Part shown: positions 47,206-55,598 of the stretch, piece by piece | Layout: every line of letters begins with the position of its first letter | How positions within the stretch are numbered: the stretch's first letter is position 1 | Assembly: GCA_003168255.1 (NCBI GenBank) | Contig: PMSU01000117.1 | Span: 1-64,000, forward strand | Direction of reading: 5' to 3' | Origin: Actinomycetota bacterium | GTDB lineage: Bacteria; Actinomycetota; Actinomycetes; Streptosporangiales; Streptosporangiaceae | DNA: 64,000 nucleotides | Translations under genes and position numbers: made by a program | The notes under the pieces: generated by a model | The model's input: the letters and a program-made list of their open reading frames with translations, nothing else | The model's database searches: none | Told to the model about the DNA's origin: nothing

Positions 47206-47496
47206 ATGCTGCTGGCCGAGGTAAAGCACCAGTTCCCGCTGGGACAGGCATTCCCAGATGTACAAGAGGACACGCCTGGCGGCGTGCAGCCCTTCGGGCT
47301 GAAATACGCCGTCACGCCTGCCGCCACGGTGCAGGTCGATCTGGCCACGCTCGCCTACGACGCGGACAGGCAGATCTCAGTCGTATCCGATGGCGGGATC
47401 ATGGTTCCCGCCATGAAGCACACCAGCACGCACACCTCGACACAAACCGGAGACAGCAGGGGCGGGGACAGCGACACCGACTCGACCGGATCGTAA
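47206..47496 (+). CDS. tgmA: RiPP precursor B (ATP-grasp target peptide)
   Basis: The 96-aa precursor starts at ATG 47206, with CGGAGG 8 nt upstream. Its leader has QPFGLKYAVTPAATVQVDL and YDADRQISVVSDGG, paralleling precursor A. The core begins PAMKHTSTHTSTQT, a loop GDSRGG follows and the tail is DSDTDSTGS. Five Thr alternate as in A, but the interleaved residues and loop differ. It ends 5 bp before the ligase gene. Confidence 0.92.
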   Translation: MLLAEVKHQFPLGQAFPDVQEDTPGGVQPFGLKYAVTPAATVQVDLATLAYDADRQISVVSDGGIMVPAMKHTSTHTSTQTGDSRGGDSDTDSTGS

Positions 47497-47501
47497 CCCC
47501 G

Positions 47502-48458
47502 ATGACGGTCGTGGTCTTCTCCCACTGGTTCGACCCGACCGCCGATCACGTAGTCGCTGAACTGAACCGGCGCGAGATACCGGTTTTCCGCTGTGACGGC
47601 GCTGACTTCCCGCAGCGGCTGACCATGACTGCGACCCTCGACGGAACCTGGACCGGCACCTTGCGCAATGCGACACGGACGGTTGAGTTGCGCGAGGTGT
47701 CGGGCATTCTCTACCGGCGGCCAACCGATTTCGAGTTCCCGGAGGGCATGCCGGACCAGGTGCGCCGCTGGTCCGCGCAGGAAGCGAGGATCGGCTTCGG
47801 CGGCCTGCTGGCAAGCCTGGATTCCTGGCTCAACCATCCCCACCACATCGCCTTTGCCGAGTACAAACCCGTGCAGCTCCAAGCGGCAGCCCGCGCCGGG
47901 CTGGACGTCCCCCGCACGCTCATCGCGAACTCACCGGACGCGGCGCGGTCCTTCTGCGAAGACGTGGGGCAGGTCATCTACAAGCCTTTCGGCGCGGGCG
48001 GGATCACCGACAACGGGGAAGCGAAGCTCATCTACGCCACCCGGATTCCCCCCGGGGACTTCGGCCACCCCGGCGTCGCCCTGACCGCTTGCCTGTTCCA
48101 GGAATGGGTCGAACACGACTACGCGGTCCGCGCAGCAGCGATCGACGGCCGGATATTCGCCAGCGCGATACACGCCGGCTCGCCCGCCGCGCACACCGAC
48201 TGGCGATCAGATTACGACTCCCTGCATTACGAGCCCGCCGAGATCCCGCCGGATGTCGCACGCGGCGTACGGTCCCTCATGGCGAGCCTGCGCCTGCGCT
48301 TCGGCGTGCTGGACTTCCTCGTCCGCCCAGACGGCTCCTACGTGTACCTAGAGATCAACCCGAACGGCCAGTGGGCGTGGATCGACGATCTCGCGAAGAC
48401 GACCGCCTCGGCCATCGCCGACGCCCTGATGAAGGGACCACCCGATGACCTCGGCTGA
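47502..48458 (+). CDS. tgmB: ATP-grasp RiPP maturase of cassette B (graspetide ligase)
   Basis: The 318-aa product has MTVVVFSHWFDPTADHVVAELNRREIPVFR at its N-terminus, then RRPTDFEF, WLNHPHHIAFAEYKPVQL, VGQVIYKPFGAGG (ATP-binding Lys), LFQEWVEHDYAVR and FLVRPDGSYVYLEINPNGQWAW. The order of motifs is identical to the cassette A enzyme. It overlaps the methyltransferase gene by 14 bp. It should install ester links between the core Thr and Asp. Confidence 0.92.
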   Translation: MTVVVFSHWFDPTADHVVAELNRREIPVFRCDGADFPQRLTMTATLDGTWTGTLRNATRTVELREVSGILYRRPTDFEFPEGMPDQVRRWSAQEARIGFGGLLASLDSWLNHPHHIAFAEYKPVQLQAAARAGLDVPRTLIANSPDAARSFCEDVGQVIYKPFGAGGITDNGEAKLIYATRIPPGDFGHPGVALTACLFQEWVEHDYAVRAAAIDGRIFASAIHAGSPAAHTDWRSDYDSLHYEPAEIPPDVARGVRSLMASLRLRFGVLDFLVRPDGSYVYLEINPNGQWAWIDDLAKTTASAIADALMKGPPDDLG

Positions 48459-49650
48459 CATGACCGATGACGCGACCGCCCGCAGATTCCGCGATTCCCT
48501 CATCCGGCAGATGACCGACGACCGGTACCTCTCCCCGAAGTGGCGGCCAGCATTCGAGCGGGTACCCCGGCACTGGTTCATGCCACGCCTTTTCCTGTTC
48601 ACCGGGGGCGACCGCTACACCCCTCTCGGCAGCCGCGCCGACCGTGATAAATGGCTGAGCCACGTCTACGACAGCGACATGTGCGTCACCCAGCTCAACG
48701 GCGATGACACGGCCTGGGACACCGCCATCGCGCAGGGCTCCGTGCGCGGGCTGCCAACCTGCTCCAGCACCGAACCCGGCCTGATGGCCTGGATGCTCGA
48801 TGACCTCGGCGTAACGGCCGGGCACCGGGTGCTGGAAATCGGAACCGGAACCGGGTACAACGCGGCGATACTGTGCGAACACCTCGGCGCAGCCAGCATC
48901 ACCTCCATCGACGTCGACGCCGCGCTCGTCGCAGAAGCCCGTACGCGGCTGGCCGGGCTCGGTCACTGCCCGCTGCTAGTCGCGGGGGACGGTCGTGACG
49001 GCTACCCCGGCAACGCGCCCTATGACCGCATCATCGCGACCTGCTCCCTGCCCCGTGTCCCTGCTGCCTGGATCGAGCAGCTCAGACCCGGTGGACAGAT
49101 GATCATGAACGTGTCTGGGCTCCTGGGCGGGGCGATGCTGCTGCTGCGCAAAAACGATTCCGGCGATGGCGCGCAAGGCCGGTTCACGAAGCGCTGGGCT
49201 GGGTTCCTGCCCGCACGCGGAGCACCCGGAGTCGCCGACATCACGCCAAGGGACACTGAAGATGGCCGCTACGACACGGGTATGACCACCCTGGCACCGG
49301 ACGTGCTGAACACGCCGGCGTTCGCCTTCCTCGCCTGGCTGGCCACCCAGGACGCACGCCTGTACTGGGCCGACCTAGACGACGGGCGACGGCTCACCTG
49401 CCTGATCGGCCTGGACGGCTCTTGGTGCGAGATCTACCCCGATGACGGCGGAAAGCGGCAGGTCGACCAGGGCGGCCCGCGCCGACTGTGGCACCTCACC
49501 GAACAGGCACACACATTCTGGGCCGAGCATCAGCACCCCGACTGGTCACACTTCGGGGTGAGCATGCAGGGCGACGATCAGCGGGTATGGCTAGAGCACC
49601 CAGCACAGCCCACACCGTGGCAGCTTCCGCGAGAGGGACAGACCCGATAG
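48445..49650 (+). CDS. tgmC: protein-isoaspartate O-methyltransferase-like enzyme of RiPP cassette B
   Basis: The 401-aa SAM-dependent enzyme has CVTQLNGDDTAWDTAIAQGSVRGLPTCSSTEPGLMAWMLDDLG and motif I VLEIGTGTGYNAAILCEHLG. YDRIIATCSLPRVPAAWI and a C-terminal extension with WFMPRLF-type and propeller-like segments follow. It is paralogous to the cassette A enzyme. The two differ most in the N-terminal third and the C-terminal extension, which may reflect their different peptides. No transporter gene follows. Confidence 0.9.
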   Translation: MTSADMTDDATARRFRDSLIRQMTDDRYLSPKWRPAFERVPRHWFMPRLFLFTGGDRYTPLGSRADRDKWLSHVYDSDMCVTQLNGDDTAWDTAIAQGSVRGLPTCSSTEPGLMAWMLDDLGVTAGHRVLEIGTGTGYNAAILCEHLGAASITSIDVDAALVAEARTRLAGLGHCPLLVAGDGRDGYPGNAPYDRIIATCSLPRVPAAWIEQLRPGGQMIMNVSGLLGGAMLLLRKNDSGDGAQGRFTKRWAGFLPARGAPGVADITPRDTEDGRYDTGMTTLAPDVLNTPAFAFLAWLATQDARLYWADLDDGRRLTCLIGLDGSWCEIYPDDGGKRQVDQGGPRRLWHLTEQAHTFWAEHQHPDWSHFGVSMQGDDQRVWLEHPAQPTPWQLPREGQTR

Positions 49651-49790
49651 CCGCGCAGGGCAAAGTAGCAGCCTCCGCACTCTGTCATAGCGCGTCGCAG
49701 CAGGCCATAGACCTGACAGAACAGATCGAAGACTTCAGCCAGGACACCATCGGCCGGGAACTACGCGAACTCCCCCTCGGGCCGAGCTGA
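49650..49790 (+). pseudogene. C-terminal remnant of an HTH-TPR regulator
   Basis: The open frame after the methyltransferase reads HSASQQAIDLTEQIEDFSQDTIGRELRELP. This aligns with the end of the regulator at 42754-44439 (HGSPQARDLGTQIEEFGRDTIIAGLHSLP). No start or N-terminal part remains, so a second regulator copy was probably lost when cassette B was acquired or rearranged. Confidence 0.6.
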
Positions 49791-50009
49791 ACTACCCGGG
49801 CTTTGAACTGGCTCGATGTCACGCGAAGGCTGGCGCAACAACCTGGCCAGCGCATCACGCTGCCTCTCACTCAGCGGACCAAGACCGTCCACCACTCGCG
49901 CGATCCACTCGCGGTCATCATCACAGGACTGCCGCACAGGACGATCAGGGCTATCCGCCAGCGGCTCCTGATCAGGGCTAGGTGCTGACCAGCGGCTCGT
50001 CTTGGACAC
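49761..50009 (-). CDS. mini-protein with LGPLSERQRDALARLLR motif
   Basis: The 82-aa product has an N-terminal disordered part and the motif WIARVVDGLGPLSERQRDALARLLRQ in the middle, followed by a short tail. It is the third paralogue of this motif in the element (also 28790-29023 and 38706-38975). GTG start at 50009, GGGG upstream. It lies 100 bp from the right junction and converges with the regulator remnant. Confidence 0.65.
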   Translation of the reverse strand: MSKTSRWSAPSPDQEPLADSPDRPVRQSCDDDREWIARVVDGLGPLSERQRDALARLLRQPSRDIEPVQSPGSSARPEGEFA

Positions 50010-50107
50010 GCCAGACGCCCCTTTCCCCCCTTGACGGGCATAGGGTGGGTTGCCGGGGCCGCATCGACGGTTAAATCGGGCATATGGACGTTACAATCTG
50101 GTAACGG

Positions 50108-50110
50108 GCT
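50108..50110. other. right attachment junction core
   Basis: Host ATPase codons resume to the right of CTT (GCCCGCGCCGTTCGGACCC on the plus strand encodes GPNGAG on the minus). To the left is element sequence (AATCTGGTAACGGG). Joined to the left element end, the predicted attP is an imperfect inverted repeat centred on CTT (CGGG-CTT-CCCG). Confidence 0.8.
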
Positions 50111-50279
50111 TGCCCGCGCCGTTCGGACCCAGCAAGCCAAAGAACTCACCGCTGCTCACCGACAGGTTGATGCCGCGCACGGCCGCCACGTCGCCGCGCG
50201 ACGACTTATAGGTCTTGCGCAGATCCTCGGTGCGGATAGCCGGCCGCTCCGACGGCGGCTGGCGCGGGGGCTCAGTCAC
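50111..50279 (-). pseudogene. DrrA-type ABC transporter ATPase, 5' part (split by the mobile element)
   Basis: The first 57 codons (MTEPPRQPPSERPAIRTEDLRKTYKSSRGDVAAVRGINLSVSSGEFFGLL then GPNGAGK) end in the Walker A lysine at the junction. In the integrated state translation continues PVTRL into element DNA and stops at 50091. The remainder lies at 26286-27107. The GTG/ATG region upstream has a TetR-operator-like repeat at 50428-50451. Confidence 0.93.
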
Positions 50280-50427
50280 GCGTTCCTCTCATGCGAAATC
50301 TCCGAACAGCTTGATCGGGTTCGGCTCGTTTCGCGCACAGGTTGCTCAACAAGAAGCAGTCTAGGCCGCTGCGCCCGCCCCGTTCAGCGCGCAATCTCTA
50401 CCGGGCCCGCCGCCGCGCCGTCACAAT

Positions 50428-50451
50428 GTATCGGGGAGACTTGTCCGATAC
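50428..50451. promoter_or_regulatory. operator-like inverted repeat upstream of the split ATPase gene
   Basis: GTATCGG (50428-50434) and CCGATAC (50445-50451) are perfect 7-bp arms with a 10-bp spacer in the divergent gap between the ATPase 5' part and the phosphoesterase. Such sites suit a TetR-like dimer, as often seen at drrAB-type efflux genes. No TetR gene is present in the window. Confidence 0.5.
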
Positions 50452-50559
50452 GAAACTGTTGTCCCACCCGCCACACCCGTCCGAGACCCCCAGGAGCTGC
50501 CGTGGCTGTGAAGCTGCCCCGAGACAGCGAGCCGTTCCGCGGCGCGGCGGGCGCCGGCG

Positions 50560-51416
<857 letters not shown>

Positions 51417-51420
<4 letters not shown>

Positions 51421-52055
51421 TCGAGCGGCTTCTGCCGGCCTCCGCCGTGGGGTTCGAGCTGTTCGCGGACGAGCCCGTCGAGCTGTTCCCCGAGGAAGAG
51501 GCGGCCATCGCCCGCGCCGTGGACAAGCGGCGGCGCGAGTTCACCTCCGTCAGGGCGTGCGCGCGCAAGGCGCTGGCGGCGCTCGGCCGGCCGCCGGCTC
51601 CGCTGGTTCCCGGTGAGCGCGGCGCGCCCCGATGGCCGGACGGAATCGTCGGCAGCATGACCCACTGCGACGGCTACCGGGCGTGCGTGCTGGCCCGAGC
51701 CGCAGATTTCGCGTCGATCGGCATCGACGCGGAGCCCAACCTCCCGCTGCCCGAAGGCGTGCAGGAGATGGTCTGTCTCGCGGCCGAGCGGGCCCACCTC
51801 ACCGCGCTGGCGGACACCTCCCCCGGCACCTGCTGGGACCGGCTGCTCTTCTCCGCCAAGGAGTCCGTCTACAAGGCGTGGTTTCCGCTCACCCGCAGCT
51901 GGCTCGGCTTCGAGGACGCCAGCATCGAGTTCTCCCCCGACGGCGGGTTCACCGCGCGCATCCTGATCCCGGCGCCGATACCCGGCTTCTCCGGCCGCTG
52001 GCTCTGCGACGGCGAGCACGTGCTCACCGTCATCGCGCACCGCGGCTCGCCCTGA
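51417..52055 (+). CDS. 4'-phosphopantetheinyl transferase
   Basis: The 212-aa EntD/Npt-type enzyme transfers phosphopantetheine to carrier proteins of polyketide, nonribosomal peptide or fatty acid synthases. Motifs: RACARKALAALGRPPAPLVPGERGAPRWPDGIVGSMTHCDGYRA, DFASIGIDAEPN (Mg-binding Asp/Glu) and LLFSAKESVYKAWFPL (WxxKEA-like SAKES). The GTG at 51417 is fixed by the GTGA overlap. A longer frame upstream is not conserved. Confidence 0.92.
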
Positions 52056-52083
52056 GACCTGGCCGGGCCGGGCCGCGTTCGCG

Positions 52084-52980
52084 CTACACCGTCCGGCTGG
52101 CAAGCTCGGCGAGCCCAGCCTCGCGCATCGGCTGCACCGGCGCTTGCCGCCCGGTCATCAGCTCGACCTGCCGCGCCGCCTGGTGCAGCAGGAACTCGAA
52201 CCCGCCGATCGTGACGACCCCTGCCTGACGCGCCGCCACTGCCAGCTGAGTCGGCCATGGGTGATAGACCACATCCAGGACGGCTGCGGGCGGGTGAGCG
52301 AGCCCGCGGAGCCGTTCGGCATAAGAATCGGCGGCACCTGCCGGGACGGTGGAAATAAGCAGGTCAAGCCCATTACCCATATCCCCTCCGAACGGGCACA
52401 ACCCAACGCTCACCCCTAGCCGGGAGGCAGCTTCCAGCAGGCCTGCTGCCTTCGCCGGGTCACGGACGGCCACCCTCGCCTGGCGCAGGCCCAGCTCAGC
52501 CGCGGCGGCCAGCGCGGAGCAGGCGGTAGCGCCAGCGCCCAGGATCAGCGCGGACGCCGCGCCGGGCCCTGCGCCCGCGCTTGGACCTCGGCTCGCACCG
52601 GGACCCGCCAACCGCGGTCCCGCGGCAACCCCGGCCTCGGTCAGGGCGGTCACCAGCCCGGCCACGTCGGTGTTGTAGCCGTTCCTGGCGCCCCCGGTGA
52701 ACACCACGGTGTTCGCGCCGCCCGTCGCGGTCGCCACCGGGTCGACGCGATCGAGCAGCGGCAGCACCGCCCGCTTGAGCGGCATGGTGAGCGAGAGCCC
52801 CGCCCATTCGGGGCCGCGGGACGCCAGCAGTCCGGGCAGGCCGGCCTCGTCGCATTCGATGGCCTCGTAGGACCAGCCGTCAAGGCCGAGCTTCGCATAT
52901 GCGGCGCGGTGCAGCGCCGGCGACAGCGAGTGCGCGATGGGCAATCCGAGCACTGCCGCCTTCCTGGCAGCCAGCGTCAT
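52084..52980 (-). CDS. aroE: shikimate dehydrogenase
   Basis: NADP-dependent reduction of 3-dehydroshikimate. The N-terminal AVLGLPIAHSLSPALHRAAYAKLGL and LSLTMPLKRAVLPLLD (catalytic Lys) motifs are clear, followed by GGANTVVF and GYNTDVAGLV. The nucleotide-binding ALILGAGATACSALAAAAELGL lies near residue 155. A Gly/Ala/Pro-rich insertion (RLAGPGASRGPSAGAGPGAAS) precedes it. The start overlaps the mltG stop by 4 bp. Confidence 0.94.
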   Translation of the reverse strand: MTLAARKAAVLGLPIAHSLSPALHRAAYAKLGLDGWSYEAIECDEAGLPGLLASRGPEWAGLSLTMPLKRAVLPLLDRVDPVATATGGANTVVFTGGARNGYNTDVAGLVTALTEAGVAAGPRLAGPGASRGPSAGAGPGAASALILGAGATACSALAAAAELGLRQARVAVRDPAKAAGLLEAASRLGVSVGLCPFGGDMGNGLDLLISTVPAGAADSYAERLRGLAHPPAAVLDVVYHPWPTQLAVAARQAGVVTIGGFEFLLHQAARQVELMTGRQAPVQPMREAGLAELASRTV

Positions 52981-55067
52981 CCCTGGCCCAGGTTGTGCTC
53001 CAGCTCCGCCCTGAGCTGGTTGAACACCGTCTCGCTCGAGGTGAAATCGGTCTGCCTCGTCTTGGGATTCACCGTGACGAAGTACAGCCAGCTGCCGCTT
53101 GCCGGGTGCAGCGCGGCGCGGATGGCCGCATCGCCGGGGCTGTCGATCGGGCCTGGCGGCAGTCCCTTGTTCGCGTAGGTGTTATACGGCGACCGGACCG
53201 TCAGCTGCTGGTCAGACGCGAGGATCCCGTAGGTGTGCAGGGCGAAGAGCACCGTGCTGTCCAGCTGGAGCGGCATGCCGGCGGCCAGCCTGTTGTAGAT
53301 CACCCGGGCGATCTTCGGGAAGTCGGAGTCCTTGCCGCCCTCGGCCTGCGCCAGGCTGGCCACGACTATAACCTGGGCCGGCGTGAGATGCCCCTGGGTG
53401 GCCGCCTGCGGCAGGTTGACGCTGGCCGCCTCCTGGTCGAAGCTCTTGACCATCGCCTGGAGCACGCTGGTCGCGGTCATGTTCGGCTGGATCTCGTAGG
53501 TCGCGGGGAACAGGTATCCCTCGGGATTCCCGTTCGCGTACGAAGGCAGGCCGAGAGCGGCGGTATTGCGCAGCGCCTGCTGGTAATCGCCGAGCGGTAT
53601 GCCCGAGTCCTTGGCGAGCACGGCCTCGATCTGCGATTCGCGCCAGCCCTCCGGGATTGTGATCTTGATCTGAACTCGCGCTGAGGGCTTGAGCAGCAGG
53701 GCGAACGCCAGGGTGGCGCTCATGTGCTTGTGCATCCGGTAGAAGCCGGGCTCGAGCTGCGTGGCGCTCTGGCTGTGCTCGGCGGCGACCACGAACGCGC
53801 GGGCACTGGCGACCACGCCCAGGGTGAACAGCCGCTGCCCCACCACGGTCGCGTTATCCCCCGGCCGGATCTGCACGATGATCTGGCCGGTGCCGTCACC
53901 TGAGTAGTCCGCAGGGAAGAAGTGAGAGGCAAGGACCCGATAGCCGTAGATGCCGCCCACAGTCAGCGGGACGACGACGACAAGAACGGCGACGAGCACG
54001 GCGATCAGGGCAGCCCAACGGCTGCGGCGACGTTTGGGCCGGGCGGGCTGATCCTCCCGGGCGGCACCGGAATCCCAGCCGTCGTGGTCATCGGCGAGGT
54101 CGCGGTCGCCCTTGCCCGCGCGCCGGGCACGGCTGCGGCGCCCGCGGCCTGCTCCGGCTTCCTGGTCCTCATCCAGTCCGGCAAGGAAGCCCCCGCCCTC
54201 GCCTTCCTGGTCGGGCCGGCCTGCGCGGGTGCCGAACCCGTCCCCTGGTCCGGCGTACCCGTTCCTGGATTCGCCGCGACGGCCCGCAGGCTCGGGGTAC
54301 TGCCCCGCAGATTCGGGCTGTCGGGCCCGGGGGTCGGGGTACTGCCCCGGAGATTCGGGCTGTCGGGCCCTGGGGTCGGGGTACTGGCGGGGAACTTCAG
54401 CCCGCCGGCCGGGCGGTTCTGGGTACCGGTCTGCGGTCTGTGGGCGCCGGTCCCTGACCTCGGGACGCGAATCCCGGCTCTGCGCGGGCCGGTCGCTGGT
54501 ACCGGCGTATGGGTTCCTTGCCTGCGGGTACCGGTCTGGAATCTCGGGCGAGGGCCTTGCGGGCTTCGGGTACGCGGCTGGGATCCCGGGGTCCGGGTTT
54601 CTGGTCTCCGGATTCTGGCCCCGGCCCAGGGCGTACGGGTCTGAAGTTCCCGGACGCCGATCCCCGGCTCCGGGGTACCGGTTTCCGCCGGCCGGACGCT
54701 GATCCCGGAGCCCGGGGTACCGGTCACCGGATGCGGGATAGCGGCCTGCCTGACCCTGATAGGGGGCTGGACCAGCGGGGTCGCTACCGCGCTGGGGCGA
54801 CACCGGGCCAGACGCGGAAGCGCGCGGCGCTGGCGGGCCGACCGGCGCCTGCTGGGCAGCAGCGGGATAAGGGCTGGCAGGCGGCACTGGCGCGGCCGAA
54901 TGCCTGCCGCGCCGCCCCTCACCCCGTGAAAGGTCCTGCTCAGGCGGCCACGAGCGCTCCGAGGTACCGGCATCCTCCGGCAACTGGTACCCGTCAGCCT
55001 GCTCCCCAGGCGGCCAGGGACTCTCGCCGGCGAACTCGTCCCCGCCCCGCCGTCTCCGGCCGGTCAC
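52977..55067 (-). CDS. mltG: endolytic murein transglycosylase MltG with long disordered N-terminus
   Basis: Membrane-anchored lytic transglycosylase that terminates nascent glycan strands. The C-terminal YceG domain (residues 385-690) contains the LysM-like part and the catalytic Glu in VASLAQAEGGKDSDFPKIARVIYNRL. One membrane helix lies near residue 345 (ALIAVLVAVLVVVVPLTVGGIYGY). The first 340 residues are cytoplasmic, Pro/Arg/Tyr-rich and built from RYP and QYPDPRARQPES-like repeats. The 696 aa compare with about 350-400 in most families. The GTG start at 55067 overlaps ruvX (GTGA). Confidence 0.92.
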   Translation of the reverse strand: MTGRRRRGGDEFAGESPWPPGEQADGYQLPEDAGTSERSWPPEQDLSRGEGRRGRHSAAPVPPASPYPAAAQQAPVGPPAPRASASGPVSPQRGSDPAGPAPYQGQAGRYPASGDRYPGLRDQRPAGGNRYPGAGDRRPGTSDPYALGRGQNPETRNPDPGIPAAYPKPARPSPEIPDRYPQARNPYAGTSDRPAQSRDSRPEVRDRRPQTADRYPEPPGRRAEVPRQYPDPRARQPESPGQYPDPRARQPESAGQYPEPAGRRGESRNGYAGPGDGFGTRAGRPDQEGEGGGFLAGLDEDQEAGAGRGRRSRARRAGKGDRDLADDHDGWDSGAAREDQPARPKRRRSRWAALIAVLVAVLVVVVPLTVGGIYGYRVLASHFFPADYSGDGTGQIIVQIRPGDNATVVGQRLFTLGVVASARAFVVAAEHSQSATQLEPGFYRMHKHMSATLAFALLLKPSARVQIKITIPEGWRESQIEAVLAKDSGIPLGDYQQALRNTAALGLPSYANGNPEGYLFPATYEIQPNMTATSVLQAMVKSFDQEAASVNLPQAATQGHLTPAQVIVVASLAQAEGGKDSDFPKIARVIYNRLAAGMPLQLDSTVLFALHTYGILASDQQLTVRSPYNTYANKGLPPGPIDSPGDAAIRAALHPASGSWLYFVTVNPKTRQTDFTSSETVFNQLRAELEHNLGQG

Positions 55068-55546
55068 TCGCGTGCTCCGGCCGTCGGCCGGATGGGCTCG
55101 CCGGCCGGCCGGCCGGTGGAGCGCTCCGCGTCAAGCGCCGCCTGTAGCAGAACCGCGGCGGCCGCCTGATCCACCACGCCCCGCCTGGCCCTTGAGTCCC
55201 GGCCTCCGGTGCGCAGCGCGTCATGGGCAGTGACCGTGGTGAACCGTTCATCGAGGAGCCGAACGGGAACCGGCGCCAGCCTGCTGGCCAGCTCGCGGGC
55301 GAATCCCCGGGCGTCGGCCGCCGCCTTGCCTTCGGTCCCCGACAGCGTCCTGGGCAGGCCGACGATCACCTCGATCGCGCCATTGCTCCCGGCAAGCTCA
55401 GCCAGCCTGGCCAGGTCACCCTTGCCGCGCGTCACCGTGGTCAGCGGGCTCGCCAGCGAGCCGCCAGGATCGCAGCGGGCCACGCCGATCCGCGCCGATC
55501 CGACATCGATGGCAAGCCGGACTCCCCGTCTCACCGATATCCGCAC
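55064..55546 (-). CDS. ruvX: RuvX/YqgF Holliday-junction resolvase-like nuclease
   Basis: RNase-H-fold protein, known in bacteria for pre-16S rRNA processing or junction resolution. The core GVRLAIDVGSARIGVARCDPGG (first Asp), IEVIVGLPRTLSG and VPVRLLDERFTTVTAHDALR are present. The GTG start at 55546 gives 160 aa, near the family norm. A TTG start at 55612 would add 22 residues and overlap alaS. It lies between alaS and mltG as in other actinomycetes. Confidence 0.9.
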   Translation of the reverse strand: MRISVRRGVRLAIDVGSARIGVARCDPGGSLASPLTTVTRGKGDLARLAELAGSNGAIEVIVGLPRTLSGTEGKAAADARGFARELASRLAPVPVRLLDERFTTVTAHDALRTGGRDSRARRGVVDQAAAAVLLQAALDAERSTGRPAGEPIRPTAGARE

Positions 55547-55598
55547 GACATCCGGCGAGAAGGTTTCATCCAGGGAGCCTTTTGGCAATGGCACGGTC

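Larger units (their letters stand above)
27105..50110. mobile_element. integrative mobilizable element, about 23.0 kb, inserted in an ABC ATPase P-loop
   Basis: The two ends are defined by the split ATPase gene, which resumes in perfect register when the flanks are joined. Both junctions share CTT (plus strand), the probable crossover core. Genes inside: serine integrase at the left edge, replication-relaxation protein, MobC and relaxase, WhiB and XRE regulators, a diguanylate cyclase, and two RiPP cassettes. There is no FtsK/TraB-like translocase, no coupling protein and no secretion channel, so it is probably mobilised by other elements. No tRNA gene is involved in the insertion. Confidence 0.92.

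Noticed and set aside
48355-48966. 203-aa minus-strand frame
   Set aside because: Antisense to the well-supported cassette B ligase and methyltransferase genes.
27105-50110. Self-transmissible actinomycete ICE (AICE) with TraB
   Set aside because: No FtsK/TraB-like ATPase, Spd genes or RepSA/prim-pol were found, so the element is called mobilizable only.
54280-54400. Repeats in the mltG region resembling a repeat array
   Set aside because: They encode in-frame Pro/Arg-rich repeats of the MltG N-terminus and have no spacers or cas genes.
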